Below, piece after piece: positions 8,012 to 18,200 of a stretch of 64,000 nucleotides of DNA (position 1 is its first letter; every line of letters begins with the position of its first letter). Made by a program: the position numbers and the translations under genes. A model generated the notes under the pieces. The model did not search any database and was not told the origin of the DNA. It worked only from the letters and a program-made list of their open reading frames with translations. The stretch is taken from assembly GCA_900119625.1 (NCBI GenBank), contig FPKD01000006.1, positions 62,001 through 126,000 on the forward strand. The letters run 5' to 3'. Source of the stretch: Olsenella sp. kh2p3. GTDB taxonomy: Bacteria; Actinomycetota; Coriobacteriia; Coriobacteriales; Atopobiaceae.

Positions 8012-9178
8012 ATGCGCACCGACGACTTTGACTACCCGCTCCCAGACGAGCTCATTGCACAGGCACCCGCGGAGCCCCGCGACTCCTGCCGCCTTCTCGT
8101 GCTCAACCGTGAGGACGGCTCGCTCGAGCACCGCCACTTCACCGACGTGATTGGCTACCTCGATCCCGGCGACCTTCTCGTTGCCAACAAGACGCGCGTC
8201 ATGCCGGCCCGCCTTGTGGGCCACAAGCGCGGCACCGGCGGCGTGGCCGAGACGCTCCTGCTCAAGCGCCGAGAGGACCTCGACCCCCTGGGCCACGTGT
8301 GGGAGTGCCTCGTGAACCCCGGCAAGCGCCTCCGCCAGCCGGGCACCATCATCGAGTACCGCGCGGGCGGGCTGCACGCACCGCTCTCGGCGGAGGTCGT
8401 GCTCACCGGCGAGATCCTCGACTTCCTCGAGGACAACCGCGGCGGGCGCCTTGTGCGCTTCGAGCCGCAGGGCGGCCGTACGCTCGACTCTGCCATCCAC
8501 GAGGCGGGGCACGTGCCCCTTCCGCCCTACATCACCAGCTACGAGGGCGACCCCGAGAAGTACCAGACCGTCTACGCCATGCACGAGGAGCACTCCGCGG
8601 CGGCACCCACGGCAGGCCTGCACTTCACCCCCGAGCTCATCAAGAGGATCGAGGACAAAGGCGTGGGCTGGAAGACGGTCGAACTTGAGGTGGGCATCGA
8701 CACCTTCCGCCTGGTCACCGAGGACGACCCCACCAAGCACGTGATGCACACCGAGCGATACCACGTACCGCAGGACGTGGTCGACGCCGTGCATGCCACG
8801 AAGGCTGCTGGCCATCGCGTCGTTGCCGTGGGCACAACGGCGGTGCGCTCGCTCGAGAGCGCCTGGGACGCGGATGCGCCTGCGTCCGCGCCGGCCGTCA
8901 CGGCCCGTCGCTTCGAGGACGCGCCGGACTCCGCGGCCGTCACGGGGCGCGGGGACATCGTGGAGCGCCGCGACGCCACCACGAACCTCTACCTCATGCC
9001 GGGTTCCACCTACCACGTGGTGGACGCCCTCATCACCAACTTCCACGTGCCGCGCTCGACCCTCATGATGCTCGTCTCGGCCCTTGCCACGCGCGAGCAG
9101 ATCATGGCCGCCTACCAGGCAGCCATTGACGAGAAGTACCGCTTCCTCTCGTTTGGCGACGCCATGCTCATAAGGTAG
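8012..9178 (+). CDS. queA: S-adenosylmethionine:tRNA ribosyltransferase-isomerase
   Basis: 388 residues, slightly longer than the typical 340-360, with an insertion rich in Ala/Asp near residues 285-315. Family motifs include LPDELIAQ-P at the N-terminus, VANKTRVMPARL about 60, PTAGLHFTPELI about 205 and TNFHVPRSTLMMLVSA near the C-terminus. The enzyme transfers the ribosyl part of SAM to preQ1-tRNA and isomerises it to epoxyqueuosine, between the Tgt and QueH reactions. The ATG has an AGGAG site. A GC-rich hairpin (GCGGCCCCG/CGGGGCCGC, 9188-9208, no T run) follows. Confidence 0.95.
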   Translation: MRTDDFDYPLPDELIAQAPAEPRDSCRLLVLNREDGSLEHRHFTDVIGYLDPGDLLVANKTRVMPARLVGHKRGTGGVAETLLLKRREDLDPLGHVWECLVNPGKRLRQPGTIIEYRAGGLHAPLSAEVVLTGEILDFLEDNRGGRLVRFEPQGGRTLDSAIHEAGHVPLPPYITSYEGDPEKYQTVYAMHEEHSAAAPTAGLHFTPELIKRIEDKGVGWKTVELEVGIDTFRLVTEDDPTKHVMHTERYHVPQDVVDAVHATKAAGHRVVAVGTTAVRSLESAWDADAPASAPAVTARRFEDAPDSAAVTGRGDIVERRDATTNLYLMPGSTYHVVDALITNFHVPRSTLMMLVSALATREQIMAAYQAAIDEKYRFLSFGDAMLIR

Positions 9179-9216
9179 CCGTGGTAGCGGCCCCGTGGCG
9201 GGGCCGCCTGTTCCCG

Positions 9217-10572
9217 CTACGGGGCCGCAGGCACCGTGCCCGTCGTGGTCACGCTCGTCGACGTCACCGTGCCCGCGGCCTCGCCGCCCTGGCCAAGGAA
9301 CATGGAGACGACGAGAACAACCACGAGGACCACCACGACGGCGAGTATCGCCATCACGGCGACGCGGGTCGTGCGAGTGCGGCGGCGCAGGTCCCGCTCG
9401 GCGTGCCCAAGCTCCTCGACCTGCTCGCGCTGCGCCTCAAGCGCCTGCTCCCGCTCGGCGATCGAGCTGCGTAGTTGTGCCGTTGCCTGGGGTGTGTCGT
9501 GGATGTTCCTTGCCTCGGCGAGAAGGTCGTTCGCCTTGCTCGCATCGGTCCTCGCGTTGTCACGCAGCCGATTGGAGCGCTCGACCTCTGCCTTGTGGCG
9601 CTCGATGTTGTCGGAGAGCTTCTTCTGGCGCGCGTCCGCCTCCGAGCGAAGGCGGTCGTACTCGCCCCGCCGCTCCTTGGCGTCCGCCTGCATGGCGTCC
9701 GCCTCGCGCTGGGCGGTCTCGAGCGACTGCTTCTGGGTCCATAGGTGGGTCTGCGCGTTGTCGACGGAGGACTGGGCATCTGCCGTCGCTCGTGCCACGG
9801 CGGTCTCCGCTGCGCTCACGTGCGCGGCCTCCGCGGCCAGCTCCTGCTTCACCTGGGCGATAGCGTTGCCCTTTGCGGAGGGGTCCGCGAGGAGCTTGTC
9901 GAGCTCTCCCTGGACCTTGCGCTGGCGGGCCTTCGAGTTGTCGAGCGCGCGGTTTGCCGAGGCGATCGCCTGCTCGCGGCGGTCGGTGGCATCCTTCACC
10001 TGGCCCTCTGCCGTGCGCACCGCGCGCTTGGCCTCGGCGACCGTGCGCGAGGCGTCGTCGGCGCGGCCCTTGGACGATTCGGCGAGCTGCTTGTATGGAC
10101 GCAGCGCCTGCTCGTCGTCCGCGCGCATCTTGGCGAGACGCGCCTCGAGGTCCTTGAGCTCTCGGGTGAGCTGCGCCGCGCGATCGACGGCGTCGGCCGC
10201 GCGCCTCTGGGCGTCGGCGAGCGCCGCGGTCTGCGTCTCAACGATGCCGTCGTAGCCCGCCTCGATGCTCTCACGGTGCTCGAGGGCAGCACGCTTGGCC
10301 GCAAGGTCCTTCTCCATGGCTTCCATCTGCGTCTTTGCCGAGGAGTGCTCGCGCGATGCGTCCCGGACGTCGCGAAGGGCGGTGAACCCGGCGGCGATGC
10401 CCCTGCCCGCCCCGCGCGCGGCTCCGGCGGCCGCACCGGCAGCCCTGGAGGCGGCCTGGGCGGCTCCGTCCCGCCCGCCCTTCTCGGCAGTTGCGCCCTT
10501 TTCGGTCTCCGAAGGCGCCGCGCCCTTCTCGGCAGCGTCCTGCTCGCCTTTCTTGCCCTTGTCCCAAGCCAT
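9217..10572 (-). CDS. Long coiled-coil protein with C-terminal membrane anchor
   Basis: 451 residues, not recognised. The first 80 residues are Ala/Gly/Glu/Lys-rich. About residues 85-385 are an almost continuous Ala/Glu/Gln/Lys/Arg-rich coiled coil. A single hydrophobic helix (runs of Val around residues 400-425) follows, then a short Thr/Val-rich tail. This predicts a tail-anchored rod-like protein with the coil in the cytoplasm. The ATG at 10572 has a GAGGAG-type site, so the upstream in-frame start was not used. It is oriented against its neighbours and separates queA from ptsH/tgt. A structural, envelope or division role is possible, but nothing in the sequence decides it. Confidence 0.7.
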   Translation of the reverse strand: MAWDKGKKGEQDAAEKGAAPSETEKGATAEKGGRDGAAQAASRAAGAAAGAARGAGRGIAAGFTALRDVRDASREHSSAKTQMEAMEKDLAAKRAALEHRESIEAGYDGIVETQTAALADAQRRAADAVDRAAQLTRELKDLEARLAKMRADDEQALRPYKQLAESSKGRADDASRTVAEAKRAVRTAEGQVKDATDRREQAIASANRALDNSKARQRKVQGELDKLLADPSAKGNAIAQVKQELAAEAAHVSAAETAVARATADAQSSVDNAQTHLWTQKQSLETAQREADAMQADAKERRGEYDRLRSEADARQKKLSDNIERHKAEVERSNRLRDNARTDASKANDLLAEARNIHDTPQATAQLRSSIAEREQALEAQREQVEELGHAERDLRRRTRTTRVAVMAILAVVVVLVVVLVVSMFLGQGGEAAGTVTSTSVTTTGTVPAAP

Positions 10573-10828
10573 GAGGGCTCCTCTCAAAAGCGCGCCCCTG
10601 CGGGCGCGAGTGTGGTTGTGATTGCACCGCCGCGGCCGTGCGGTCGCCGTTGCGCACTCCCATTGTGCCCCAAGCGTCTGGACATGATGACAATCGAGTC
10701 AGTTGGAAAGAGTTTGTCCGCCAGCTGTCCATGAAGTGTGTAAACTATACGAGCGTTTGGTACGATATAAGCGATTCGGGGAGTTGCGCCCCGAGCCTAG
10801 TCAGGGAGTCTAGAAGGGGAGTTCTAAC

Positions 10829-11101
10829 ATGGTTTCCAAGCAGACTACGATCATCAACGCCACCGGCCTTCACGCCCGTCCCGCATCCGTCTTCGTGACC
10901 GAGGCCAAGAAGTACCAGTCCAACGTCACCATCAAGAACGTCGACAAGGACACCGCGCCCGTCAACGCCAAGTCCATCATGATGATCCTCGCTGCTGGCC
11001 TTGGCACCGGCACCAAGATCGAGATTGCCTGCGACGGCGCCGACGAGCAGGAGGCGCTCGACGCCCTCGTCGCCCTCGTCGACTCCGGCTTCGGCGAGTA
11101 G
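10829..11101 (+). CDS. ptsH: Phosphocarrier protein HPr
   Basis: 90 residues, full length. The active-site histidine lies in GLHARPAS (about residue 16) and the regulatory serine in NAKSIM (about residue 47), the HPr kinase site in Gram-positives. HPr carries phosphate from enzyme I to the EIIA components of the sugar phosphotransferase system. An AGGGGAG site precedes the ATG, and a strong terminator just downstream makes it a single-gene unit. The 256-bp gap before it has an AT-rich stretch near 10740-10770 that may be the promoter, though I could not match a clean -35. Confidence 0.95.
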   Translation: MVSKQTTIINATGLHARPASVFVTEAKKYQSNVTIKNVDKDTAPVNAKSIMMILAAGLGTGTKIEIACDGADEQEALDALVALVDSGFGE

Positions 11102-11124
11102 GCTGCGCACACATCCGCAAGCAG

Positions 11125-11150
11125 ACGGCCCGGGCCTCCCGGGCCGTTTT
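11125..11150 (+). terminator. Intrinsic terminator after ptsH
   Basis: Perfect 10-bp stem ACGGCCCGGG / CCCGGGCCGT with a 3-base loop, running into TTTT. Confidence 0.9.
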
Positions 11151-11257
11151 CATGGGGCGAGAAGGTCGCGGCACCGGCGGCTGGCAGGAGCGATTCCCGC
11201 TGTAGCGCTCAGGGCCACGCTGCCGAGAAGGCCTGCCCCACGAGAGGAGCAACAAAC

Positions 11258-12397
11258 ATGGAGCCCCAGTGGTTCTCCTACGACATCGTCGCCGAGGATC
11301 CCGCCACGCACGCGCGGGCGGGCGTCCTGCACACGCCGCACGGTGACGTTCCCACCCCCATCTTCATGCCCGTGGGCACGAAGGGCACGGTGAAGGGGGT
11401 CCTGGTACCGCAGCTCAAGGAGCTTGGGGCCAAGATCGTCCTCGCCAACACCTACCACCTCGCCATGCGTCCAGGCGCCGACCTCGTGGCCGAGATGGGC
11501 GGGCTCCACGGCTTCACCCGCTGGGACGGTCCAATCCTCACGGACTCCGGCGGCTTCCAGGTCTTTAGCCACGAGGAGTTCTGCAAGCTCTCCGCTGACG
11601 GCGTGCGCTTCCGTGCGGTCGACTACGACGGCCGCTGGTTCACGTGGACGCCCGAGGAGAACATGGACATCGCCCAGAAGCTGGGCGCCGACATCGTGAT
11701 GCAGCTCGACCAGTGCGTGGGCTATCCGGCGCCGCGCTCGAAGGTCGAGCGCGCGGTCGAGCTCTCCGCGATGTGGGCCGAGCGCTGCTGGAAGACGCAC
11801 ACCCGCCAAGACCAGGCACTCTTTGGCATCGTCCAGGGCGGGATGGACCTCACGCTGCGCAGGCGCTCGCTGCAGCACCTTCTCGACGTGGGTGACTTCC
11901 CAGGCTTTGGCATTGGCGGGTACTCGGTGGGCGAGGACCACGAGACCATGTTCGAGAGCCTGGCGCCCCTGGCCTCGCAGTACATGCCGCGCGAGAAGCC
12001 CCGCTACCTCATGGGCGTGGGCAACCCCACCACGCTCGTGCGTGGCGTGGCGTACGGCATCGACATGTTCGACTGCGTGCTTCCCACGCGCACGGCGCGC
12101 ATGGGGACGGCCTTCTCGAGCGAGGGCAAGCTTAACCTGCGCCACGCGCGCTTTACGCACGACGCCGGCCCGCTTGACCCTGCGTGTAGCTGTCCCGTCT
12201 GCCAGGGCGGATACTCTCGCGCGTATCTGCATCACCTTGTGCGCCAGAAGGAGATGGCCGGCTCCATCCTGCTGTCGATGCACAACCTGTACTTCCTTCT
12301 CGACCTCATGCGCCGCGCGCGCGAGTCGATCATTGCAGGCACGTACGGGGATTTTGTCTCGCGCTGGATGGACTCGCCTGCTGCTGCCGACTGGTAG
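11258..12397 (+). CDS. tgt: Queuine/preQ1 tRNA-guanine transglycosylase
   Basis: 379 residues, normal length. Motifs: DSGGFQVFS about residue 97, GGYSVGE about 225, DMFDCVLPTRTARMG about 270 with the catalytic Asp, and zinc ligands CSCPVC about 310 with a His about 25 residues on. It exchanges guanine 34 for preQ1 in GUN-anticodon tRNAs, feeding QueA and then QueH encoded just upstream. An AGAGGAG site precedes the ATG. An inverted-repeat element (12411-12574) separates it from secD. Confidence 0.95.
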   Translation: MEPQWFSYDIVAEDPATHARAGVLHTPHGDVPTPIFMPVGTKGTVKGVLVPQLKELGAKIVLANTYHLAMRPGADLVAEMGGLHGFTRWDGPILTDSGGFQVFSHEEFCKLSADGVRFRAVDYDGRWFTWTPEENMDIAQKLGADIVMQLDQCVGYPAPRSKVERAVELSAMWAERCWKTHTRQDQALFGIVQGGMDLTLRRRSLQHLLDVGDFPGFGIGGYSVGEDHETMFESLAPLASQYMPREKPRYLMGVGNPTTLVRGVAYGIDMFDCVLPTRTARMGTAFSSEGKLNLRHARFTHDAGPLDPACSCPVCQGGYSRAYLHHLVRQKEMAGSILLSMHNLYFLLDLMRRARESIIAGTYGDFVSRWMDSPAAADW

Positions 12398-12410
12398 GCG
12401 CTCGGACTTT

Positions 12411-12574
12411 GTTACCGGGCCGTCGCGACTCCCGAGCGTTCTCCCAGATAGCACTGGCGGTTCCCAAACGGGCCGGTAACAGTGGCGGCAGCGAGACGTG
12501 TGATATTACCGGCCCGTGGTCTCCAATCAGGCCTCACCTGCGAAAACGCTCTGGGGCCAAGACGGCCCGGTAAC
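12411..12574. repeat. Pair of 70-bp inverted-repeat-bounded units, family D
   Basis: Unit 1 (12411-12480) begins GTTACCGGGCCG and ends CGGGCCGGTAAC. Unit 2 (12505-12574) begins ATTACCGGCCCG and ends CGGCCCGGTAAC. Both are exactly 70 bp between outer arms. The interior of unit 2 partly resembles the reverse complement of unit 1 (an AACGCT-containing stretch). Noncoding, between tgt and secD; nothing else is recognised in the 367-bp gap. Confidence 0.8.
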
Positions 12575-12764
12575 AACGGGCGGGTGCGCAGGATGCGGGC
12601 AAGGCGAGAAGAGAGCAACCGGCGGCGGGGGTCGAAGGGACGGGGCCAAAGGCCCACCTCAGCGTCGTTGCGGGGCAAACCCTATAATGGCTTCGGAAAA
12701 CAACCACAGCCGGGCGTCTCCCGCACCCGGACGGCATGTTTGCCGAAAAACGGAAGGTTTGCAC

Positions 12765-14300
12765 ATGGCCCAAAAGCAAGACCGCGAGGCCCCCAAAACA
12801 GGCCTCGACCGGTGGAACGCTACCGAGTCGAAATCCCGCGGCTCGAAGGGCGCCCGCTCAGCTCGTCCTGGTCGCACCAAGCGTCGCCGAATGAACCCGA
12901 CCGTGCGCCGCTACGTCTCGACGCTCGTGGTCACCGCCGTCGTCTGCTTGGCGTGCGCGTTCTGCTTCACGCCGCTCGGCGAGCGCATCACCACCGGCCT
13001 CGACATCCAGGGCGGCGTCTCGGTGATCCTCACCGCCTCCAAGCAGGATGGCTCCGCACCCACCGCAGACGAGATGAACACCGCCAAGACCATCGTCGAG
13101 AAGCGCGTGAACACGCTGGGCGCTTCCGAGGCGACCGTGCAGATCCAGGGCAGCAACTCGATTCTCGTCCAGATCCCCGGCGCCACGGACGCGGACTCCG
13201 CGGTCCAGACCATCGGCCAGACCGGGCACCTCGAGTTCGTCCGCCTCGACGACATCGGCGACGCGGACGCCCTCGCCAAAATCGAGGCAGGTGCCTCCAA
13301 CGTGAAGCTCGAGCAGGGCACCTACACCGCCTTCCTCGACGGCTCCTACATCCAGTCCACATCGATCGCGCAGTCGTCGACCTCGGTGGGAACCTATGCC
13401 GTCAACGTCACCTTCAACTCCGAGGGCGCAGACATCTTCGACAAGGTCACCAAGGAGCTTGCGCCCACCAAGGGCCAGATCTGCATCGTCCTGGACGGCG
13501 TCGTTCAGTCGGCGCCTGCCGTGCAGGAGGAGATCTCGGGCGGCAAGGTCTCCATCACCGGCAACTTCACGAGCGACGCTGCCCAGGAGCTCAAGACGGT
13601 GCTCGACTCCGGCTCGCTGCCGGTTAGCCTCAACTACTCCGAGAGCCGCGTGGTTGGCCCCACGCTCGGCCAGGACTCGCTCAACCAGGGCATTCTCGCC
13701 CTTGTCATCGGTGTAGCCATCGTGATCGTCTACCTGTTCTTCTTCTATCGTGGCCTCGGCATTCTCACCCTCGGTTCGCTCGTGGTCTTCGCAGTCCTCT
13801 ACCTGGGGCTTCTTGCCATCCTCTCGCACTACGGCATGTTCTCGCTGTCGCTTCCGGGCCTTGCGGGCATGGTGCTCACCACGGGGTCCGCTGCAGACTC
13901 CTCGATCCTGGTGCTCGAGCGCTTCCGCGAGGAGATCCGTATGGGTCGTACCGTCAAGAACGCCTCCGTCTCGGGCGCGCGTCACGGCATCATGACCTCG
14001 CTTGACGCCGACATCGTGACCCTCGTCACCGCGCTTGCGCTCTTCTTCGTGGGCACCGGCACCGTCAAGGGCTTTGGCCTCACGCTGGCGCTCGGCGTCG
14101 CCTGCGACATCGTGACCATGTTCGGCTTCAAGGCGCCCACGCTCCGGCTCCTCGCCGCCCATGTCATCCCGTCGCACCCCGGCTTCTGGGGCGTCGACCA
14201 GGATATCGTCGAGGCAGAGCGCAGGTCCCAGGAGGCTCAGAAGGCGAGGGGCGCCAAGGTGCCCGCCTCGTCCGCGAAGGGGGGTGAGGCTCGTGCGTAG
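12765..14300 (+). CDS. secD: Protein translocase subunit SecD
   Basis: 511 residues from an ATG preceded by GGAAGG. An upstream in-frame ATG would add 83 low-conservation residues over the repeat region. A basic N-terminus of about 45 residues precedes the first membrane helix. TGLDIQGGVSVIL follows, the canonical SecD LGLDLQGG motif. After a large extracytoplasmic domain come five C-terminal helices (VVGPTLGQDSLNQG just before them). SecDF uses the proton gradient to help SecYEG release secreted proteins. It overlaps the secF start. yajC, often found next to tgt and secD, is not seen. Confidence 0.93.
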   Translation: MAQKQDREAPKTGLDRWNATESKSRGSKGARSARPGRTKRRRMNPTVRRYVSTLVVTAVVCLACAFCFTPLGERITTGLDIQGGVSVILTASKQDGSAPTADEMNTAKTIVEKRVNTLGASEATVQIQGSNSILVQIPGATDADSAVQTIGQTGHLEFVRLDDIGDADALAKIEAGASNVKLEQGTYTAFLDGSYIQSTSIAQSSTSVGTYAVNVTFNSEGADIFDKVTKELAPTKGQICIVLDGVVQSAPAVQEEISGGKVSITGNFTSDAAQELKTVLDSGSLPVSLNYSESRVVGPTLGQDSLNQGILALVIGVAIVIVYLFFFYRGLGILTLGSLVVFAVLYLGLLAILSHYGMFSLSLPGLAGMVLTTGSAADSSILVLERFREEIRMGRTVKNASVSGARHGIMTSLDADIVTLVTALALFFVGTGTVKGFGLTLALGVACDIVTMFGFKAPTLRLLAAHVIPSHPGFWGVDQDIVEAERRSQEAQKARGAKVPASSAKGGEARA

Positions 14301-15282
14301 CCACTTCTCCCACGAGATCTCGTTCATTGGCCACCGCAAGCAGTTCCTCACGCTCTCGTGCATCCTCGTGATTCTCTCCATCGTGGGCCTCGCCGTGCGC
14401 GGCCTGGTCTTTGGCATCGAGTTCACGGGTGGCACCGAGATAGACTTCTACCAGACGGGCAATATCACCATCGAGCAGATGCGCGATGCCCTCGCGGCAA
14501 CGGACGAGGGCACAGCCACCGTCCAGACCACCACCACGCAGGGCGAGGCGGGCTTCCTCGTTCGCTCCGACACTACCGACCCCACCACCGCAAACGCTCA
14601 CGCGCAGGCGGCCGCCGAGTCCCTGGGCCTCACGAGCGACAACTACACCGTCACGACCATCGGCCCCGACTGGGGCGCCGACACCACGCGCTCCTCGCTC
14701 ATGGCGTTTGGCGTGGCCATTCTCCTCATCATCGCCTATGTCTCGTTCCGCTACGAGTTCAAGATGTCCATCACGGCCGTGATCGCGCTCATCCACGACC
14801 TCGTGATCACGCTGGGCGTCTATGCCTGGTTCCAGATCGACATCTCGCCCAACGTCATTGCCGCACTGCTCACCATCATGGGCTACTCGCTCTACGACAC
14901 CGTGGTCGAGTTCAACCGCATGAACGAGAATGCCAAGCAGCTCCGCGACGGCGTGCACCACACCTACTTCGAGATCTGCAACTTCTCGATTAACGAGGTC
15001 ATCGTCCGTACCATCAACACCACAATCGTGACGCTCGTGCCGGTTATCTGCATGCTGGCCATCGGCGGCGCCACGCTCAAGGACTTCGCCTTCGCTATCC
15101 TCGTCGGCGAGATCCTGGGCACCTACTCGAGCTTCGCCGTGGCATCCCCGCTGCTGGCAATCTGGAAGACGCGCGAGCCCAAGTGGGCCAAGCTCGAGGC
15201 AAAGTACGGCAGTGCCCAGAAGGCGCCGGTGACGCCTGCCACGGGCAAGGTTGGCGAGAAGAACGAGCCCAAGGAAGGCTAG
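14293..15282 (+). CDS. secF: Protein translocase subunit SecF
   Basis: 329 residues from a GTG inside the secD end, with GGGGTGAGG upstream; a GTG nine bases earlier is equally possible. N-terminal FIGHRKQFL and the EFTGGTEIDF motif are typical of SecF. Six membrane helices are predicted, one N-terminal and five in the second half, with NRMNENAKQ between helices. It partners SecD in the membrane. The C-terminal tail is Lys/Glu/Ala-rich. The next gene starts two bases after the stop. Confidence 0.93.
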   Translation: MRSHFSHEISFIGHRKQFLTLSCILVILSIVGLAVRGLVFGIEFTGGTEIDFYQTGNITIEQMRDALAATDEGTATVQTTTTQGEAGFLVRSDTTDPTTANAHAQAAAESLGLTSDNYTVTTIGPDWGADTTRSSLMAFGVAILLIIAYVSFRYEFKMSITAVIALIHDLVITLGVYAWFQIDISPNVIAALLTIMGYSLYDTVVEFNRMNENAKQLRDGVHHTYFEICNFSINEVIVRTINTTIVTLVPVICMLAIGGATLKDFAFAILVGEILGTYSSFAVASPLLAIWKTREPKWAKLEAKYGSAQKAPVTPATGKVGEKNEPKEG

Positions 15283-15283
15283 C

Positions 15284-18200
15284 GTGTCTGGCCTTCTCGA
15301 CAGTCGACGATGGGACGTCCTCGACGCGGATCCGCGCGTCGAGGCGTCTCTTGCTGATGCCCTGGGCGTGCCGCGCCTTGTGGCACGCGTGCTTGCGGCC
15401 CGCGGTTTCACCAACGCCGAGGAGGCAAAGGCGTTTCTCACACCCTCGCTCGAGCGCGACTGGGCGGACCCCCTCGTGATTCCAGGCATGGCCGAGGCGG
15501 CGGATCGTGTGGAGCGGGCCGTGAGGGCGGGGGAGGACATCGCCGTCTTTGGCGACTTCGACGTGGATGGCATGAGCTCCACCTGTATCCTCGCACTGGG
15601 CCTGCGCGAGCTGGGCGGGCGCGCCCGCGCCTACATCCCGCATCGCTTTGGCGAGGGCTACGGCCTCACCAAGGCGGCACTCGACCGCGTGCTGGCAGAC
15701 GGCAAGCCCGATCTCATCGTGACCGTCGACAACGGCATCGCTGCCGAGCACGAGGTCGATTGGCTCCGCGAGCAGGGCATCGACGTGGTTGTGACCGACC
15801 ATCACGAGCCGGCAGACCTTGTGCCCCAGGGCGTTCCCGTGACGGACCCCAAGCTCGCGGCGGACGGTCCCTCTCGCGATCTTGCGGGCGCGGGCGTGGC
15901 GCTCAAGCTCTTGGCGGCGCTGGGCCAGCGCTTGGGGAAGCCGGACGTCTGGCGCTCTTACACCGACGTCGCCGCCCTGGGCACCCTCTCGGACATGATG
16001 CAGCTTTCGCCCGAGAACCGCGCCATCGTCGCCGACGGTATAGAGCGGCTGAGAAGGACCTCGCGTCCCGGCCTGGTGGCCCTTGCGGCCTGCGCGGGTC
16101 AGGATATCTCTGAGGTCACCGCGGACTCTCTGCCTTTCTCGATCATCCCGCGCCTCAACGCGGCCGGTCGCATGGGCACCACCGACGTGGCAATCGACCT
16201 GCTCATGACGAGCGACCCCGCCCAGGCACCGGTGCTTGCGGGGCAGCTCGAGGACATCAACAGGCAGCGCCGCGAGATAGAGTCTACCCTCACCGAAGAG
16301 GCGCTCGCGAAGGTGGCCGCCACCTGGCACGGTGGCCGCGTGATTGTTGTTGGCGGCGAGGGCTGGCACGAGGGCGTCAAGGGCATCGTGGCAAGCCGCA
16401 TCGTGAACCGCTACCACGTGCCCGCAATCCTCTTCACCATCCAGGATGGCATTGCGCGCGGGTCCGGTCGCTCGGTTGGCTCGGTTGACCTATTCCGTGC
16501 GGTCGAGCAGTGCTCTGACCTGCTCGTCCGCTTTGGCGGTCACGCCGGTGCCGTGGGCGTGACCTGCGAAGCGTCGCGTCTTGACGAGTTCCGCGACCGC
16601 CTGGAGTCCGTGCTTGATGCCCTCCCCGCAGAAGAGTTTGAGTCGCGCGGTGAGGTCACGGCGGTCGTGCGTCTCTCCGAGCTCACCGTCTCCTCAATTG
16701 CATCGCTCGAGGCGCTGCAGCCCTTCGGCCAGGGCAACAAGAAGCCTCTCTTCGCCGTGCGCGGCGTCACCATGAAGAACCGCTCGCGTGTTGGTGCCGA
16801 TGGCGCCCACCTGCGCTTCCTTGCCACAGACGGTATCTCTTGCGTTCCCGCCATCATGTTCCGCGTGCCGGACTGCGCGCGCGCCTGCGCTACGGACAGC
16901 GTGGTGGACCTTGTCTTCGAGGCTGTCGACGAGACCTGGCAGGGACGCACAAAGCCCAAGCTCATGGTCAAGGACATACTCTACCGTGACGGTGGGGACG
17001 AGAAGCCCTCTGGTCCCAGCTTTGTGGACGAGCTCTTTGCTCGCGAGGGGGGTGGCGAGAAGGACTCCCGCCAGGGCGGCCCTTCGGCAGCGGGTTCCCC
17101 GGAGGAGCCGCCGTCCCCGGCGCCTGCGTCGATGCCCCAGGACTTCGGCGCGCTCACGCAGAGCCTGGTGCGCGCCCTCATCGGCGAGAATCCGCTCCTC
17201 CCAGCGCAGCGGGAGGCCCTCTCGCGTCTTGAGGCTGGCCGCTCCACCCTCTGCGTGATGGCAACGGGCCGTGGGAAGTCGCTCGTCTTCCACGTGCACG
17301 CCGCACGAACCGCGCTCGCGAGGCACCGTGCCAGCGTCTTCGTGTATCCGCTTCGCGCGCTCGTCGCCGACCAGGCGCACCACCTCTCCGACGAGCTTGC
17401 GCCCCTCGGCGTGGGCGTGGCTGTGCTCACGGGCGAGACGCCCGCAGACGAGCGCTCCCGCGTCTACGCGGGTCTGTCTTCCGGCCAGGTGGACATCGTT
17501 CTCACCACGCCCGAGTACCTGGCCATTCACGCGGACGACCTCGCCCGCTCCGGTCGCGTGGGGTTCCTCGTCGTGGACGAGGCGCACCACAGCTCGCCTG
17601 CTGGCTCCGGGTCTCGCGACGCCTATCGCGACCTGCCACGCGTTCGCGCACTGCTCGGCGAGCCCACGGTGCTTGCCGTCACCGCCACCGCCTCGCCGAA
17701 GGTTGCGCGCGACGCATGCGACCTCTGTGGCATCGACTCCCAGGACGTGATCGTCGACACTGCCGTGCGCGACAACCTCTTCTTGGACGACTGCCGCGGC
17801 CTGCGCGACCGCGACCCCGCGCTTGTCTCGATTGTGGCCGAGGGCGAGAAGTGCATTGCCTACGTCAACTCCCGCGCCCGTTCGGTGACGCTTGCGCGGC
17901 TCCTCCGCCACCAGGTACCAGAGCTCGCGCCCAGGGTCGCCTTCTACAACGCCGGCCTGCCGCGCGCCGACCGCACCCGCGTCGAGCGGGCGTTCCGTAC
18001 TGGTGAACTCTCCTGCATCGTCTCGACCAGTGCCTTTGGCGAGGGCGTGAACATCCCCAACGTGCGCGACGTGGTGCTCTACGACATGCCTCTGGGGCGC
18101 GTGGAGTTCAACCAGATGAGTGGCCGAGCGGGCCGAGACGGAAGCAGCGCCTGCGTGCATCTGCTCTTTGGCCAGCGCGACCTTGCTTCCTCTCAGCACA

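Noticed and set aside
9188-9208. GC hairpin after queA as an intrinsic terminator
   Set aside because: Stem is good but no T run on either strand, so I did not list it as a terminator.
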